Shown: piece after piece, positions 47,230 through 60,700 of the stretch
How positions within the stretch are numbered: the first letter of the stretch is position 1
Layout of the letters: the number at the start of each line of letters is the position of its first letter
Assembly (NCBI RefSeq): GCF_036588685.1
Contig: NC_086378.1
Coordinates: 35,751,578 to 35,815,577, forward strand
Source: Mytilus trossulus
Lineage: Eukaryota; Mollusca; Bivalvia; Mytilida; Mytilidae
Direction: 5' to 3'
Length of the DNA stretch: 64,000 nt
The notes under the pieces: model-generated
What the model was told of the DNA's origin: nothing
The model's database searches: none
The model's input: the letters and a program-made list of their open reading frames with translations, nothing else
Position numbers and translations under genes: made by a program

Positions 47230-47870
47230 ACACATTTATTTTAAAAACAGTTGTTGGCATGACACGGGTTATGTTCTTCTCATATATGTTATGATGGTAT
47301 GATACTAAACCCCTTACGGGAAGGATTGTGCCTGATGTTCATATGATGAATTCATAATCTTTCAGTCAGTTTAATTGAAGTCTGGAGCTGGCATGTCAGT
47401 TAACTGCTAGTAGTCTGTTGTTATTTATGTATTATTGTCATTTTGTTTATTTTCTTTGGTTACATCTTCTGACATCAGACTCGGACTTCTCTTGAACTGA
47501 ATTTTAATGTGCGTATTGTTATGCGTTTATTTTTCTACATTGGTTAGAGGTATAGGGGAGGGTTGAGATCTCACAAACATGTTTAACCCCGCCGCATTTT
47601 TGCGCCTGTCCCAAGTCAGGAGCCTCTGGTCTTTGTTAGTCTTGTATTATTTAAATTTTAGTTTCTTGTGTACAATTTGGAAATTAGTATGGCGTTCATT
47701 ATCACTGAACTAGTATATATTTGTTTAGGGGCCAGCTGAAGGATGCCTCCGGGTGCGGGAATTTCTCGCTACATTGAAGACCTGTTGGTGACGTTCTGCT
47801 GTTGTGTTTTTTTTATTTTGGTCGGGTTGTTGTCTCTTTGACACATTCCCCATTTCCATTCTCAACTTTA
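47230..47870 (+). mobile_element. 3' untranslated tail of the RT element
   Basis: It starts right after the RT stop (TAA 47227-47229) and runs through ttggcatgacacgggttatg, accccttacgggaaggattg, gcatgtcagttaactgctag, catgtttaaccccgccgcat and ggggccagctgaaggatgcc to tgtctctttgacacattccc and a terminal ctcaacttta. The same order is found reversed at 27581-28200, which fixes the 3' end of the element. The second half also exists alone at 42980-43382. Confidence 0.8.
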
Positions 47871-48189
47871 TTGTCACTTTTTTCTGGGACAAGGCAATTT
47901 CTAAACTGTGTTATGTAGTTAACAGTACTATTGATAAAAAAATATATGCTTTGATGATATAGAGGTGGCGGAATGTCTAAGATGAGCTTAAAGGGTAAGC
48001 CTTGGAAAATTGCTCTTGTTCATATATCCTTCCGCCGTTTAGAGGAATTTTAAATTACTGTTAAACGCAAACATTTGAATCGTACTTTATATTTTTTTAA
48101 GTATTTTTTTATTAATAATTAATTTCCCAGGAGGCACTCTCAATATTTTATTACGCTCAAAGTAAGCGACAACATTATAACAGGAAACT
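47871..48189. other. AT-rich flank
   Basis: The words ggtggcggaatgtc (about 47964) and ccttccgccg (about 48029) form a weak inverted pair. Nothing else was recognised. Confidence 0.3.
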
Positions 48190-48272
48190 GATTAGTCGAG
48201 TATCATTTTGGTATTCGATACTCGATACTATCGAGCGATACTCGAGTGCTCGAGTACTAGTTGACATTCCTA
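48190..48272. repeat. CTCGAG-type palindromic end, reverse orientation
   Basis: The segment contains tcgatactcgatactatcga, gcgatactcgagtgctcgag and tactagttgacattcc. It is the counterpart of 44450-44535. Confidence 0.4.
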
Positions 48273-48597
48273 ATATTTTGTAACGTTTTTACATCATACT
48301 TTTGATTAGTAAGTCACATTAGTTTTTCTATTTTCTACCAACCCAAGTCTTAAAATGAAATTTTAATTGTTTCTAATTTTTTAATATCCCTTGTTAAACT
48401 TATGACTGAAAATCCCCCATACTTCCTCATTGTTAACCAAAGTATTTTTCTTGTCCAACGTTGCATGTTTTATGATAATTTTGTAACCGAACAATTGTTA
48501 ATTATTGTTAATTAGAACTATAATTTACGACTTTAAACCCGTTACATTTTCAGTGAAACAAACTAAAAGGTTTATTAAATTTCAGTTATTCTCTATC
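48273..48597 (+). promoter_or_regulatory. Putative upstream region of the VWDE-like gene
   Basis: This is AT-rich sequence before the signal-peptide ATG. A TATA-like actataattt lies about 80 bp upstream of the ATG (near 48517), which would fit a start of transcription around 48545. An alternative is a spliced 5' leader joined at acattttcag (about 48556) or aaatttcag (about 48586). None of this can be decided from sequence alone. Confidence 0.25.
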
Positions 48598-48724
48598 ATG
48601 GAGACGATTCTGACATTTTTTGTTCTGCTGTTCTCTTTCCCTGCATTTGTGAACAGTTGTTGTTGGAGACACGGAGGATGTTATACAAAACGTTGCTATC
48701 AAGACCGTTGTTGGACAAGAAGCA
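48598..48724 (+). CDS. VWDE-like gene, exon 1: signal peptide and Cys-rich segment
   Basis: The ATG at 48598 opens a hydrophobic leader (ETILTFFVLLFSFPAFVNS) with likely cleavage after Ser20. Then follow CCWRHGGC and YTKRCYQDRCW (cysteines 21, 22, 28, 33 and 38). The donor is agca|gtaagt, phase 1. The start is chosen because it begins the signal peptide; no better upstream ATG is in frame. Confidence 0.8.
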
Positions 48725-51700
48725 GTAAGTAATTTATATAAATATACTTCATGTTAAAATGACAGATTTCCTATTAGTTGATAGGAGGAAGATAATTTAC
48801 TCCATCCCATGGCAAATATTATTTTAACCTTTAAGGAGACGCTTGCTCTTACAGTTATAGTCTTATACAGTTGATGTGTTTACTTCTGTTTTATTTTGTA
48901 ACCCGGATTTGTTTTCTCTCAATCGTTTTTTGACTTTCGAACAGCGGTATACTACTGTTGTCTATATTTTAGGGCATACGATACTGTTACGATCCCTTGA
49001 TATTCTTTTTACGAAAATTTGCATAAAAGATAATTTGCAAATATGCAATTCAAACATGTAATAAAAATATTAGTATTTTAGACATTTCCTTTTTTTCACA
49101 TTTCTATCCTTCAGATATATACACACGATTTTTTTTATTTCAACAGATAAACACAAACGGATTTTGGTAAAACATAAATATGCTCTTATTTCATTCTTTG
49201 GGAATAATTAATGTTTAACAACGTTTGAAGATAATTGAACAAACAGTCGAAAAATGCATCTTTAGAATAAGAATAAGAATACTTTATTAATCCAATTATG
49301 GACCCTTGCAGGTTTTTAAATTTATGCAATGATTACAATGATTTGTGTTATAACAATGAAATAATAAAATGAAATACATGACAATAGAACATTGAACAGT
49401 TATTCAATGCACATGGAAGAGAATGTTATATGGGAGACAAGCAATTTCTGTAAGGATTATTCCCCTTTAAAAAGATGGTGTTTTGAGCTGCATAAAAATG
49501 AAATACAGCCCCAACTGATTAGATATAAGGGTATTTTTCTCCCATGTACACACAGCAACTAATTACTAGATAGTTATATAATTATATTTCTTTCACAATT
49601 GCAAGAATATGATAAGCACCTTAGAGATTTGACTGCAGTTTATTAATGCATATATAAGCATTTACATATTAAAAGATGAAATATGCATACACATAGATAG
49701 AGAAATGAGATTTAGCCATTAACTGAATTTGTGGATCTCAATTCAAAACTCTTGATAAGAAAAATACTGAACGTTTTAAGTATATGTTTATCTTCAGTGG
49801 TAATTACATGTAACCATTATGAAAAATTTTGATTTGCAGTCTAAGTTAAAATCTATTCTTATATCAAACTTACAGTATTTAATTCTTTTAGTTCTTTGTT
49901 TAAATTAATTTATTGTCATTCAGAAGTGAAAAAAACCTAATAATTCTGAACAGCCTGCTAAAAACTGTTGAAATAAATAAAACGACATGGAAAACCTTAA
50001 AACTTGTATTTTCTTTAACGTAAAAGTCGGCAGTAAACTCGAAAAATATTGAGCTTGCAATAATTTATCACCAAATGCACTAAAACAGAAATGCATTTTT
50101 TAAAGTGTATTGTTGACAACTGGCATATAAGAAAGACAAATCAAGCGGTTCGTTAATGCGCGTTTCCTTTTTTACTTTAAAGTGTTTATATGTTCGAGAA
50201 TCATTGACATTACTGGCATTGGTATACTATTGTCATTTGTAGGCACTGAACCTAACATGCTGGCCTTGGACGGATACCGATTGTATTTAATTAACAGAAA
50301 CGATAGTACAGTAACCAAACTAGTAGTTGATTTACCCACATATGACTCAATTGATTATCACCTCTCAAAGTCCTACGTCTATACGATTAGCTCATATGAT
50401 GGTACCATGCGCAGGTATTTTTAACATTATTTTCATATTTCATTAAAGTTTGAAGTTCGAAAAGCTGTTAAAAAAAACCTGAAATATATTCAAGGAAAAT
50501 TCCCGTTTGAATAGAAACCCACAACGCCATGACAAAAAATATCGCATCATCTGAGAGTTATATACTTTATATAAAGGTGAAGGTGGCAGCGTAGAAATGA
50601 AAAATTACACCTGAGAAACTGAAATCATCTCAATTGTCTTAATACGTTTTCAAAGGTACCAGGCTTATGATTGGATACGCAAGACGTGCATTACGTGTAC
50701 ACAAGACTCATCAGTGACGCGTTTTCTCAGTTTCAATTCAAAATAAAGCTAACAGTACAAGCTTACAATGATATTCAGTAATAATAAAACAAAACCAGTA
50801 TTATTGTGCTTTTTTGCAGGTGATGCATTCATTTGAACCAAGCTAAGCCTAAATCAAACAGATTTCTTAAATCGAAAAACAAACATTGCAACAGCTCCAG
50901 TTGATGAATAAATTGAAGGACTTAAAATATTATGTTCTTATAAATTGTTTCACACATATTGAGATGTGGCTTATAATAAGAATCACCAGATCTACATCAT
51001 ATTTAAATATATTTAAGGAAGTTCGAGAGTATGCAAATTTCAGAAAAAAAAACCACCTTTTTCTTTTAATGACACACTTTATTTATAACTTTATTAGTTG
51101 TCACTTAATCATATGGTACAAAAAAATCATTAAAAAAAATAAAGAGTTTTGACCCAAGATGACTTTTAAAATGTATATATCACCGAAATAGCATAATTAT
51201 TTCCCTTTGGTGCAAAAATTCCATTTTTTGCATTAAAATTGAAATATCTTATTATTATTTTCCAATAAGCTGTACTTATTTTTGAAACTAAAATATTGTA
51301 AAATTTTAGCGATTTCTGTAATTCGTTTTTTATATCTCGATAATACCTCTACTCCTCCTATTAGTTCAACAGAAAAAAGTACCTTTACAAAAATGTATAC
51401 TTCTTTCGAAGGCAGATTGTGAGCGTAAATGAACGGTGACCCCTTTTTAAAATTTTATTTTTCTAATTTTTGTAACATAAAGTTAAAAAAATATAGCAAA
51501 ATCCTCTATAAAGAAAAAGAAATGATTTAGGTCCGCGAGCCCCCTTAAAAGAAAATGTAAGAATAGTATGACAAACTGTAAAGAATTTATATTGTTTGGT
51601 AAAAGAGGAGTGAAATAAACCAAATGGACATTTAAACTTATAAATCGAAAACAAACTGACAACGAGATGGATGAGAGCGAACGAAAACAAACAAAAAGAA

Positions 51701-54700
51701 AAACAACAATATACAAAACACAACATAGAAAACTGAAGATTTGTTAATATAATTATGTTGATGAAACTTTAACCGTTTACATCAATCATGAATATATGAG
51801 TTCATATAATGATAACTTATATTGGCAAACTCATTATATAAAACAGATAAATATTATATGTGGGTACATACGAATGATTTGAAAAATATGTTTTTTTTTT
51901 ACCTTAAAGGGTATGCTATCCATGTTATGAAAATGAAAGACAGACAGAGATAATTATAGAAGATTCTTCACTATATCATCCACACAGTTTTGCCATCGAC
52001 TCTGATAATGATCATATTTACTGGTCAGATTACCATTATGAAGCATTAATCCGCTCTGACTCAAACGGTTTTAACAAAACAGTTATTTTGGAAAATGGGA
52101 ATTATGGTGCCATAGGATATATAGCTTTAGATCTTAACAATAGGTACACATTATAAAATATAATAACAAAACAAAACAGATATCATGGTTAATATTTTTC
52201 AAACATTTAAATAAAGTGTTTAACAATTTAAAAGTAAGCAATTGAAATACGTTTAAAAAGAATTCATTTTTCTACTTTTGTTGAACTATTTGATAAGCTG
52301 ATAATATTAACGACTTCATTTTTATAAGCCATTGATAAATGTTTTTTTCATTGAACTTTTAAGATCGTATGATTTTCCTCCTTATGAGCAACAGGTGTAA
52401 AATGAAAAGATCCCATTTTAAAGACTCGTGCTCACTAAGCAGTTGCCTGTGTTTACCGTACGTAAAATAGGTTAGAAGAAAAACGAGCGTACAGAAAGAC
52501 AAACAAATTAACAGGAAAAATGGAGAATAATTCAAGACCACAAAATACTGAATAAACAGAGATCAAATTACAATCTTCGTTAGAATAATGTTAATTAATA
52601 TCACTATGGAGGTATTAGAAACCAGGCATACATAAAATACGCGATACACGGACTGTTTGCCAAAAATACCTGATACTGATAAGTTATCTTGCATATGCTG
52701 ATAAATTATTGTTGAATTACTTCCTTGCCTTAATAGGATGAATTTGCACAACCGTTACTTATATGAAAGTTTTTACTTTAGTTTACCACTAATGAAGAAA
52801 AAGGAAGTGAACAGCTAGATTTTCAGACAATTCTCTATTAAATAGCATAACATTAATATATATATATTGTTGAGTTATAGCTGGATTTACTTCATGAATG
52901 CCTCGGAGGGGACAATAGATAGATGCAGATTAGATGGAAACAATACTGAAAGAGTTTTAATTGATAGTTTCATGACCACAAGTTCACGTATAACATTAGG
53001 TAAACTTCTGATAAAACAATAAAACTCAAACATTATCTGTCCATATCTTAGTGAGGTATTATAACAGCCAATAGTTTAGTTCTCATTGAATATAAAAATA
53101 ATTACCTAAAATATTATGTTGCTTATCTCTATTCAAATAACTACATGTAATATTTAGACTTTGGCTTCAAAAATGCAAATAAGAAAACAAAATTGACTTA
53201 TTGTGAAAGGATTATTAGCAATACTGTTTTAACGTGCTATTACTATGGGACATATATTTTAGAGAAGCTGTAACCACAATCTGATGTATGTGTCTCTTTT
53301 ATTGAAGAGAAATGCATATAGTCTAGTGAAATGTGATTATATTTTACGAAACTTAAATTTAACATAGAAATTCAAAGATATTTAATAAATATATTGTAAA
53401 AAATAAATTATGAATATTCTTTTTTTGCATTGTTTCAAACTGGTGACAGTTTTATCAGATATATCTAATGATAGTTGTATTCGAATATCACATAAAGTTG
53501 ATTGAGAACGAAAAATGGTTGTCTGTCTTTAAAGAATCATTGTAGCTTTTACTTCTTTTGAACGATTGTTTTAAACAAAAGAATGCCAACATATACGTTT
53601 TGGAATGTTGTATGATAATCATAATATTGCTGTTATTTTATATTTCAAAATTTTGAAAGGTATAAAAAATATGTAAAAGACGAATTATTTCTTTTTTTGC
53701 TTATTAAGTTCATTGTGGTGGACATATTTATCCTCATTCCTCAAATCTTACATGCAATAATTCTTTGGAACTATATCATTATCACTACATTCGATTGATG
53801 ATTTGCTTATAGATATTGTAGACAAAAGAATTTATTGGACTATTGGAAACACAATAAAATCCGCTACATTGGACGGTACTGATATCAAGGAAGTTCAGCG
53901 AATTTCACACAAGTCGTCATATTATTCAATAAATGGCATTGCTGTGTACAATGACTATCTATACTATACAGACAACTGGTCTGACTATCGGTATGTGTAT
54001 CGTGTCAATAAATATGGAGGTACTCGACAAAGAATAGCTAGATTGGCTTCGTCTGTTCGTGACATAAAGATCTATCACGGAGACAGTAAGTCAATAATTA
54101 AAAAAAAATATTTACACAGACAGATACTTAATAACAGATACAATAATTCGAATATCAAATTAAGTTTTTTATTAGATGAAAATGGATATACATTTAATAT
54201 TGATTTGCTTATAACAACTGTCATGTTCCTGCTTTGGTGCACGCATTTCCAAAAGTAGAAAAAGGTGATAAACCTGGGTTTATAGCTAGCTAAAGCCTAG
54301 GTCACACCTTACCGGACTGCTCGAACGGACGCCTAACGGATAACTTTTTTCAATCCGTCCATGTCCGTTTGACTTCCGTTCTCATCTGATAGACATCCAT
54401 CCATATCCGTTGCATGTTTATTAAGCGTACGTTTTATCCGTCGACGTCCGTTCTGTCCGGTGGAAAATTTTGAGCATGTTCAAAACTTTGAACGAACGTC
54501 CAACGGATAAAATGTCCGTTGGACGTCCGTTAGGCGTTCGTTTTGTATGGTACACGTCCGTTTCGTTTCCGTTTTGTATGGTACTCGTCCGTTTCGTTTC
54601 CGTTTTGTATCCGTCACGTGCCCGTTATACATCTTTATACAAACTTTTATTTTCATCCGTTATGCGTCCGTTCGTGCTATCCGGTAAGGTGTGACCGAGG

Positions 54701-57700
54701 CTTAAATCTCTCACTTAAATGGTAGGAGCAGTTCAAGTATCATTCAATATTTTGTTGCAGGGATGTTAGAGTTTATGTTTAATAATAATACCTGAACTGG
54801 ATGCTTTTATAATTTGGAAACAATCAAAGCTATGTGTATATACGTTTAGGGATTTCGTAATATATAAATTGATAACCATATCCTTATTTTCTAGATTGTT
54901 AAAAAAAATCGTTTCGTAGTGCTACATATTTATCTTATTATATCTTAAAGTGTTTTTTAAATAACTTCTCTCATGTGTGCTACCTTTTTTCTCGCAGTCG
55001 GTAAATTCGCTATTGAAATGTTCTGGTAATCCTTTTAAAAATATCCCTATTCATCTTAATTGTCCTGCCATGTTATCTACCATATACCTTTATGACCCGT
55101 GATTATTTATGGTTGAGTTTTTTTAGGTAAAGGACTGTCTAAAACTGCTGTGAGGTGCTTTTGGTGTCCTTTTGATATGCGTGTAATAATTTTGTTGCAG
55201 TAGATGACACATCCTAGCTTTGTAAAACTAAGATAATATTCTAAATTAACCAAACTTTATTCTTAAATCACATAGTGATTTGCACATAGATTAATTTAAC
55301 TTTTCTTTGTACAAGTTTGAATGTATTCACTCCATAATTCGATTTTATGAAAAGCAAATTTTATAAAAACTTATCATTTGATATTTTAAATTATTTGAAA
55401 TGTTAATTTTGTTTTCCTGTTAAAAAACTAATTGCATGTCAAGACCATTCACATATTACGATATGGTATTTGGTACTCTCATTGACTTTCTTGTCAAGCG
55501 CTTTCAAATGTTTCCTTGATGTATTTTAAGTTAATGTTGCCGAGACTTTACCAAACCGGTAAATGTTCTCCTTCATTTAACTTTTAGTTAGAGACAATTA
55601 TAAGAAATATTGCATGCATTCAGAAACAATGAACTTGCGACTTACGTCGTAAGTTGAGTAAATATAACTTAGATTTTATACATATGTTAAGGTCTGATTC
55701 TGAAATTGTCCAGAGTGTATAGTAAATGAATATTAGACAACTTTTATGATTGAGATAATTTTTTGTACTTTTATACAACCAAAATATCACATTTGAACGT
55801 AAAGAATCTATTGTGCTGTAGTTTTTGATGAGACAATAAATGAATTTTACTTATGATAATCTTTCTGATAGCTGCGATTGTACTACAGTAGTTGGATTCG
55901 AAAGTCATAACGAAAAAAAACGGTTTTCGAGTAAAAAATAAAAATTCCGACAAACGGATTAAATACCAGTAAACACGGAGAAAAATTATAACAAAAGTTT
56001 TGTTCAATATTTTCTACCTTAGAATAAAACTGTTGACTTCACTGAAATAGGTTGACTTTAAACAGAAACTGTTTCATCATGTCAATATATAACTGACGAA
56101 TACAATGAAAGGACAGGAAGAAGATCAGTGCTTAATAAAAGGTCCATGAGTGTGTACAACTGAAGAACTAGTAAACAATTAGAAAGTATGAGATCAGAAG
56201 TGCTTTGAAAAATTTGTTGAACATATAATCATATAATCATATGAATAAGGCAGTGTATAGACTTTTAGTTAGAAGCAATTTGTTGTACTATCCGTTTGAT
56301 CAAAAAGTATATCAGGATAAAGAAATGCATATTATTACATATTAATGTTCTAAGACTTTCAAAGTTTTTTTTAATGTTTTTTATATCTGCTTTTCTAAAA
56401 TAGTGATACATATTTAATATAGTTTTACACTCTTTCAGCCATCAAAGACCCATGTAGGTCATACACAACGATGATAAATGTTGAAAAACGCTCAAAGGAT
56501 TTTGTAGTTAATTGGTCAACAGATGGTCCAATAAATGATGCAGTATTAGAAGAGGGATGGTACAAAATTAACTGTGATAGCTATATTTTGATGCCAGCTT
56601 CACCTCCTGGAGCATATCATTGTGGAACAGATAACCCTATCTGGCTCAATGGTTAGAAAAATCATTTTGTTAATGTTCTAACTTAGTGATTTCGAGTTTC
56701 AATTTAAGTTAAAACTAACAAAATGTCTTGTGTTATAGCGGCTGGGTCATTTGTCTTTACAAATTGTTTAAAAAAATCGTCAAACACTTCCTTGATGTTA
56801 TCGCATCATACAGCAAGCAGAGCACTGAAATTACTCCAGAATTTGAAATATGTTTATAAATTGTCAAAGTAAATTATAGAACTGAAACTTTAACCATTTA
56901 GTACTTACCAATATAAGCTATACAACAAACATATCAATGGAAATCGATTTTCCAATACTGTGGATTCATTAATACTCGTAAGGATACTAATTTTCGTGGA
57001 TTTCATGGTAACATGGGAACCACGAATTTAAATGTTCAACGAATTAAAAATTTATAAGGAATATATGCAAACTTTTCCAAACCACAAACTTAGATAGTCA
57101 TGCTGATGTAAGTTTCCATCAATCTGCCAAAATGGTTACACACCGAAATAAATGAAACCCAAGTAATTTGATCTTTATAGAAAACAAATCATTGCATTAC
57201 TTGATAGTATAGTATATTTCAGGGACTCTTCCAAATTTTGCAGAGGGAAATGTAACCAGAGAAGCGTGTATGCAGACAAATAGTAGTGTGTGCGAAATAT
57301 CGATTAACATTGAGATAAGAAATTGTAATGGATACTATATATACTACCTACAACCGACTCCTTCCAATGCATCTTACTGTTTTGGTAATTATAGCAAACA
57401 TGATGTCTAAATAATAACAACAAAAAATATCTAGCTCAAAATGGGGTGGTCAATAAAAACTGACAAAACCAATTTATCAAGCGCTATCAATAAACAGAAC
57501 AAGTGAACTTCCACACTCCTGACTTGGTACAATAATTTTTCGAAGATAATGGGGTTAAACCTGGTTTATAAATATATACATAACTATAAACCTTCCATTT
57601 GTGTGGCAGTTGTTTAAAATTTCCAACTTTCCATCTATTAGATATGTATATATAGTAAATCATTTACTGCTACTTGTGTTATGATGTGTTTCGTTGCTGC

Positions 57701-60700
57701 GAATTTTCGTATTCTTTTTGTGCACGAAGAAAATGAATCATTATAAAAAGTACCTGTCCCAATTAAGGGATCTGTATTGCAGTGGTTGCTGTTGGTCGCT
57801 ATTCCGTCTTCAATTTTATTTGAACGTTTGTTTTTAACAAATCGGCAGTTGAATTTATTTAGACTTATATGTATTCACTTATTCTGAGTATCTAAGATCT
57901 TTACTTAAGTATTTTTATTTCGATTTTGGGATAAACAAGTACCGATCCACGTCAATTCTATGTTTTGGTTAGATGTATTTATGTAAGTATGCATCTGATC
58001 AGTAAAGCCTGTTTCAGCTGATTTTTATAGTTTGTTCTCATTTTGTACTTTACATAATTGTTCCGTGTTAGGAGAGGTTCAAGTGCTCATAAACATGTTT
58101 AATGCCGTCACAAATGTAGGAGCCTGTAGATTCAATTGTTTTGTTATAAATTAGGCCTTTCGTTTTCTCTACTAATTTGTTACATATTTTTCATACTGGG
58201 GCCTTTTATTGTCGACCATTGTTCCAATGTTAAAGGCCATACTGTCGCGGATAATTGTTTAAATCAACTTCAATTGAACTTTGATGGATAGTGGCTGATA
58301 CACAATTTCAATAGAAGTATCTCTGATGAGTTTATTTGCAACATAGCTCGATAAATGTTTTACTTTTTTTTTTTACATCCCTCGCTCTCTGTGTTCTCGG
58401 GTTTAAACGTTACCTGACGAATGTACATATATTAAAGCGTCGAATTTCTAAAGTTATTTTTATTTTCTACAACTGTTTCAATTCTGCTGTTGATGAGCTG
58501 CTTGTCCTCTTTGGTGTCACCAGTTTAGTAGTCGGTATGTCATCATCAACGGTTTAATAAGAACCTCTCTTAAATTCTGATGAATTATTATCAACGCAGA
58601 TTCAACCTCCCAAGGGAAATTATTCCTTTGTTGCATTCGAAAATTCTTATCAGGATGGTTTATGTTGTAATGTTTATCAAGTATTTATGTACTTTTGACT
58701 TTTAAGGGTTCGAATTTTAGCTTTCTTGGTGTAGATTAATAAAAAAAAACCTTTTTGAACCCACCAAATTTTAATAATAATTAATCTTATATAACTAAAA
58801 AAATGAAAAAATAAGGATAATACAAATGAAAATTTAAAAAAACGCTTTCGAAATCAATGAACAATTCGTAGATAATACCTTTAACATGAAAGCTATACTG
58901 TAAAATGAAAATAATCATTTATGACGCATGTGTATATGAGTAGATGAGGCTTTAATGTTTGTTTTGCTCTGATGTTTTGTACGATTATGGAAACAAGATT
59001 TTGTTTTTACAAACAGGTAGCGGACCAGTGAAATGTCCATCTGGTACATCGTCCGAAACAGAATATTATCCAGGATGTAGCTGTAAGTCCTTTTATTGAA
59101 AATAATTTAGCTTTTTGAATATCAATTCTTTCTAAATAGGTATGTATTTGTATAGAAAGTGGTCGAAAAAAATGCTTACATTTGTCTTAAAATAATCAAA
59201 TCGTCAATTTCAAATACCTAGATTTTTCTTCAAAAACAATTTTTTTTTCAAAACTGTAAAATGATCATATGAGTAACAACTTCATTTACAACAATATGTT
59301 AACTAGATAGTAGTGAAAACCCGATGTTTATTGATTACAAAAGGATTAAAATACGCTTCTTTCGACGTTTTTTTTTTACCCAAATCACCACATTCTATAA
59401 AGTATATCGTAAAAACGAAGTGGATGACCTTATTAATATATGACATCTTTAAGAAAGTAAATAAATGTATGAACAACATACGTTGTTTTAAGAATATAAC
59501 TTTTTTTGAAATCGGAAATTTTATGACTGTTAGACATAAAGACGTTTTTCACCGATTTTAATTGCCTTTTATCAAAATGATCTTTTATTTTGAAAAAAAA
59601 TTCAATCAGATGTATTTCAGAGAATAAAAAAGATAAATGCATTATTTTTCTATTGAGTTGTAGTTTAACAAGTCTTTTGTATGCAAATTTTACCAAGATC
59701 TGTGGCAAACCCATTTATTTCAACTTGATCTTAAGTGGAGATGAATATCGAATAATATGCAATTTGATTAAAACGTTATATATATCGTTACTCGCCGTTC
59801 GTCACAGTTATAAACATAAGGATATCACAGACCTAAATTGTAAAAAAAGTTAACTTTGTGAAAGCTGGTTTGTTGAAGTAACATTAGTTCTACCCATTTA
59901 ATGATATCCTTCTGAATTGTCAAAAGATAATATGATAAAGCAACTTTTTGGCGGATGGAATTCGAAAATGCTTGAGTATTCAAAATAAAATCCTACAGAT
60001 GTTCGTAAAGCATTCGTCTGGGTGTCACGAGTATTTGAATGTTTAAATTACGTCCTATACATTGGAATAAGGGATTAAGTCTATGAATTTATCACAAATT
60101 TCTAACATTTAGAGCAGAACAGCAATATTGAGATATAAACAAGAACTTTCCCCCAAAAAGATATTATGCGACCATCTTATACAATATGCCAAAATGTTGT
60201 TCAGTAACGCTAGGAAAAAATGCAAATGTAGGTTAATCTCTGCAAATGTTATTCATTTACATGGTTTAAGATGCATTTGGTTCCAGCTTTACGACTTTGT
60301 TATGTAACTGAATGTTTTAGTGACATTGCATAATATGTAAGATTAGTGCATGTATGATATACCTAATACAAAATTTACAACAAAATGCGCATATCTCTTC
60401 AGATGTCTTTTTTTCTATTTCTATACAAATATAAAGAATATTGATATCATATTTTATAGCTGATTTTCCTAACGACTACATGGCAGTTGAAGTTAAGGCC
60501 ATTTTGGAAGAAGGTGATAGCTTTCCGATACCAGGTTTAAATTCAACACCAAGTTTGGAACCGATTTTCAAATGTGACTTTGATGACAAGTCAAATGGTA
60601 CTCATGCTTATGATGTTTTTTGGCTTATTTGTGGAGGAAGAGTTAAGGAAAATACGAGCGTACTATTCGAAGATATTGATGAAGTTATCTTCTTTAAAGA

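Larger units (their letters stand above)
54086..56438 (+). other. Intron 5 with nested mobile elements
   Basis: The longest intron seen. It carries a family A copy split by a Harbinger-like MITE (see separate entries). The rest (54770-56438) is AT-rich without recognised features. The acceptor is acactctttcag. Confidence 0.7.

Noticed and set aside
44450-48272. A single 3.8-kb DNA transposon enclosing the RT element
   Set aside because: The inward-facing tgtcaac ends are suggestive, but no target-site duplication and only weak end similarity could be seen. Kept only as a low-confidence observation.
54470-54725. Two plus-strand frames of 60-74 codons
   Set aside because: They run through the sub-repeats of the Harbinger-like MITE.
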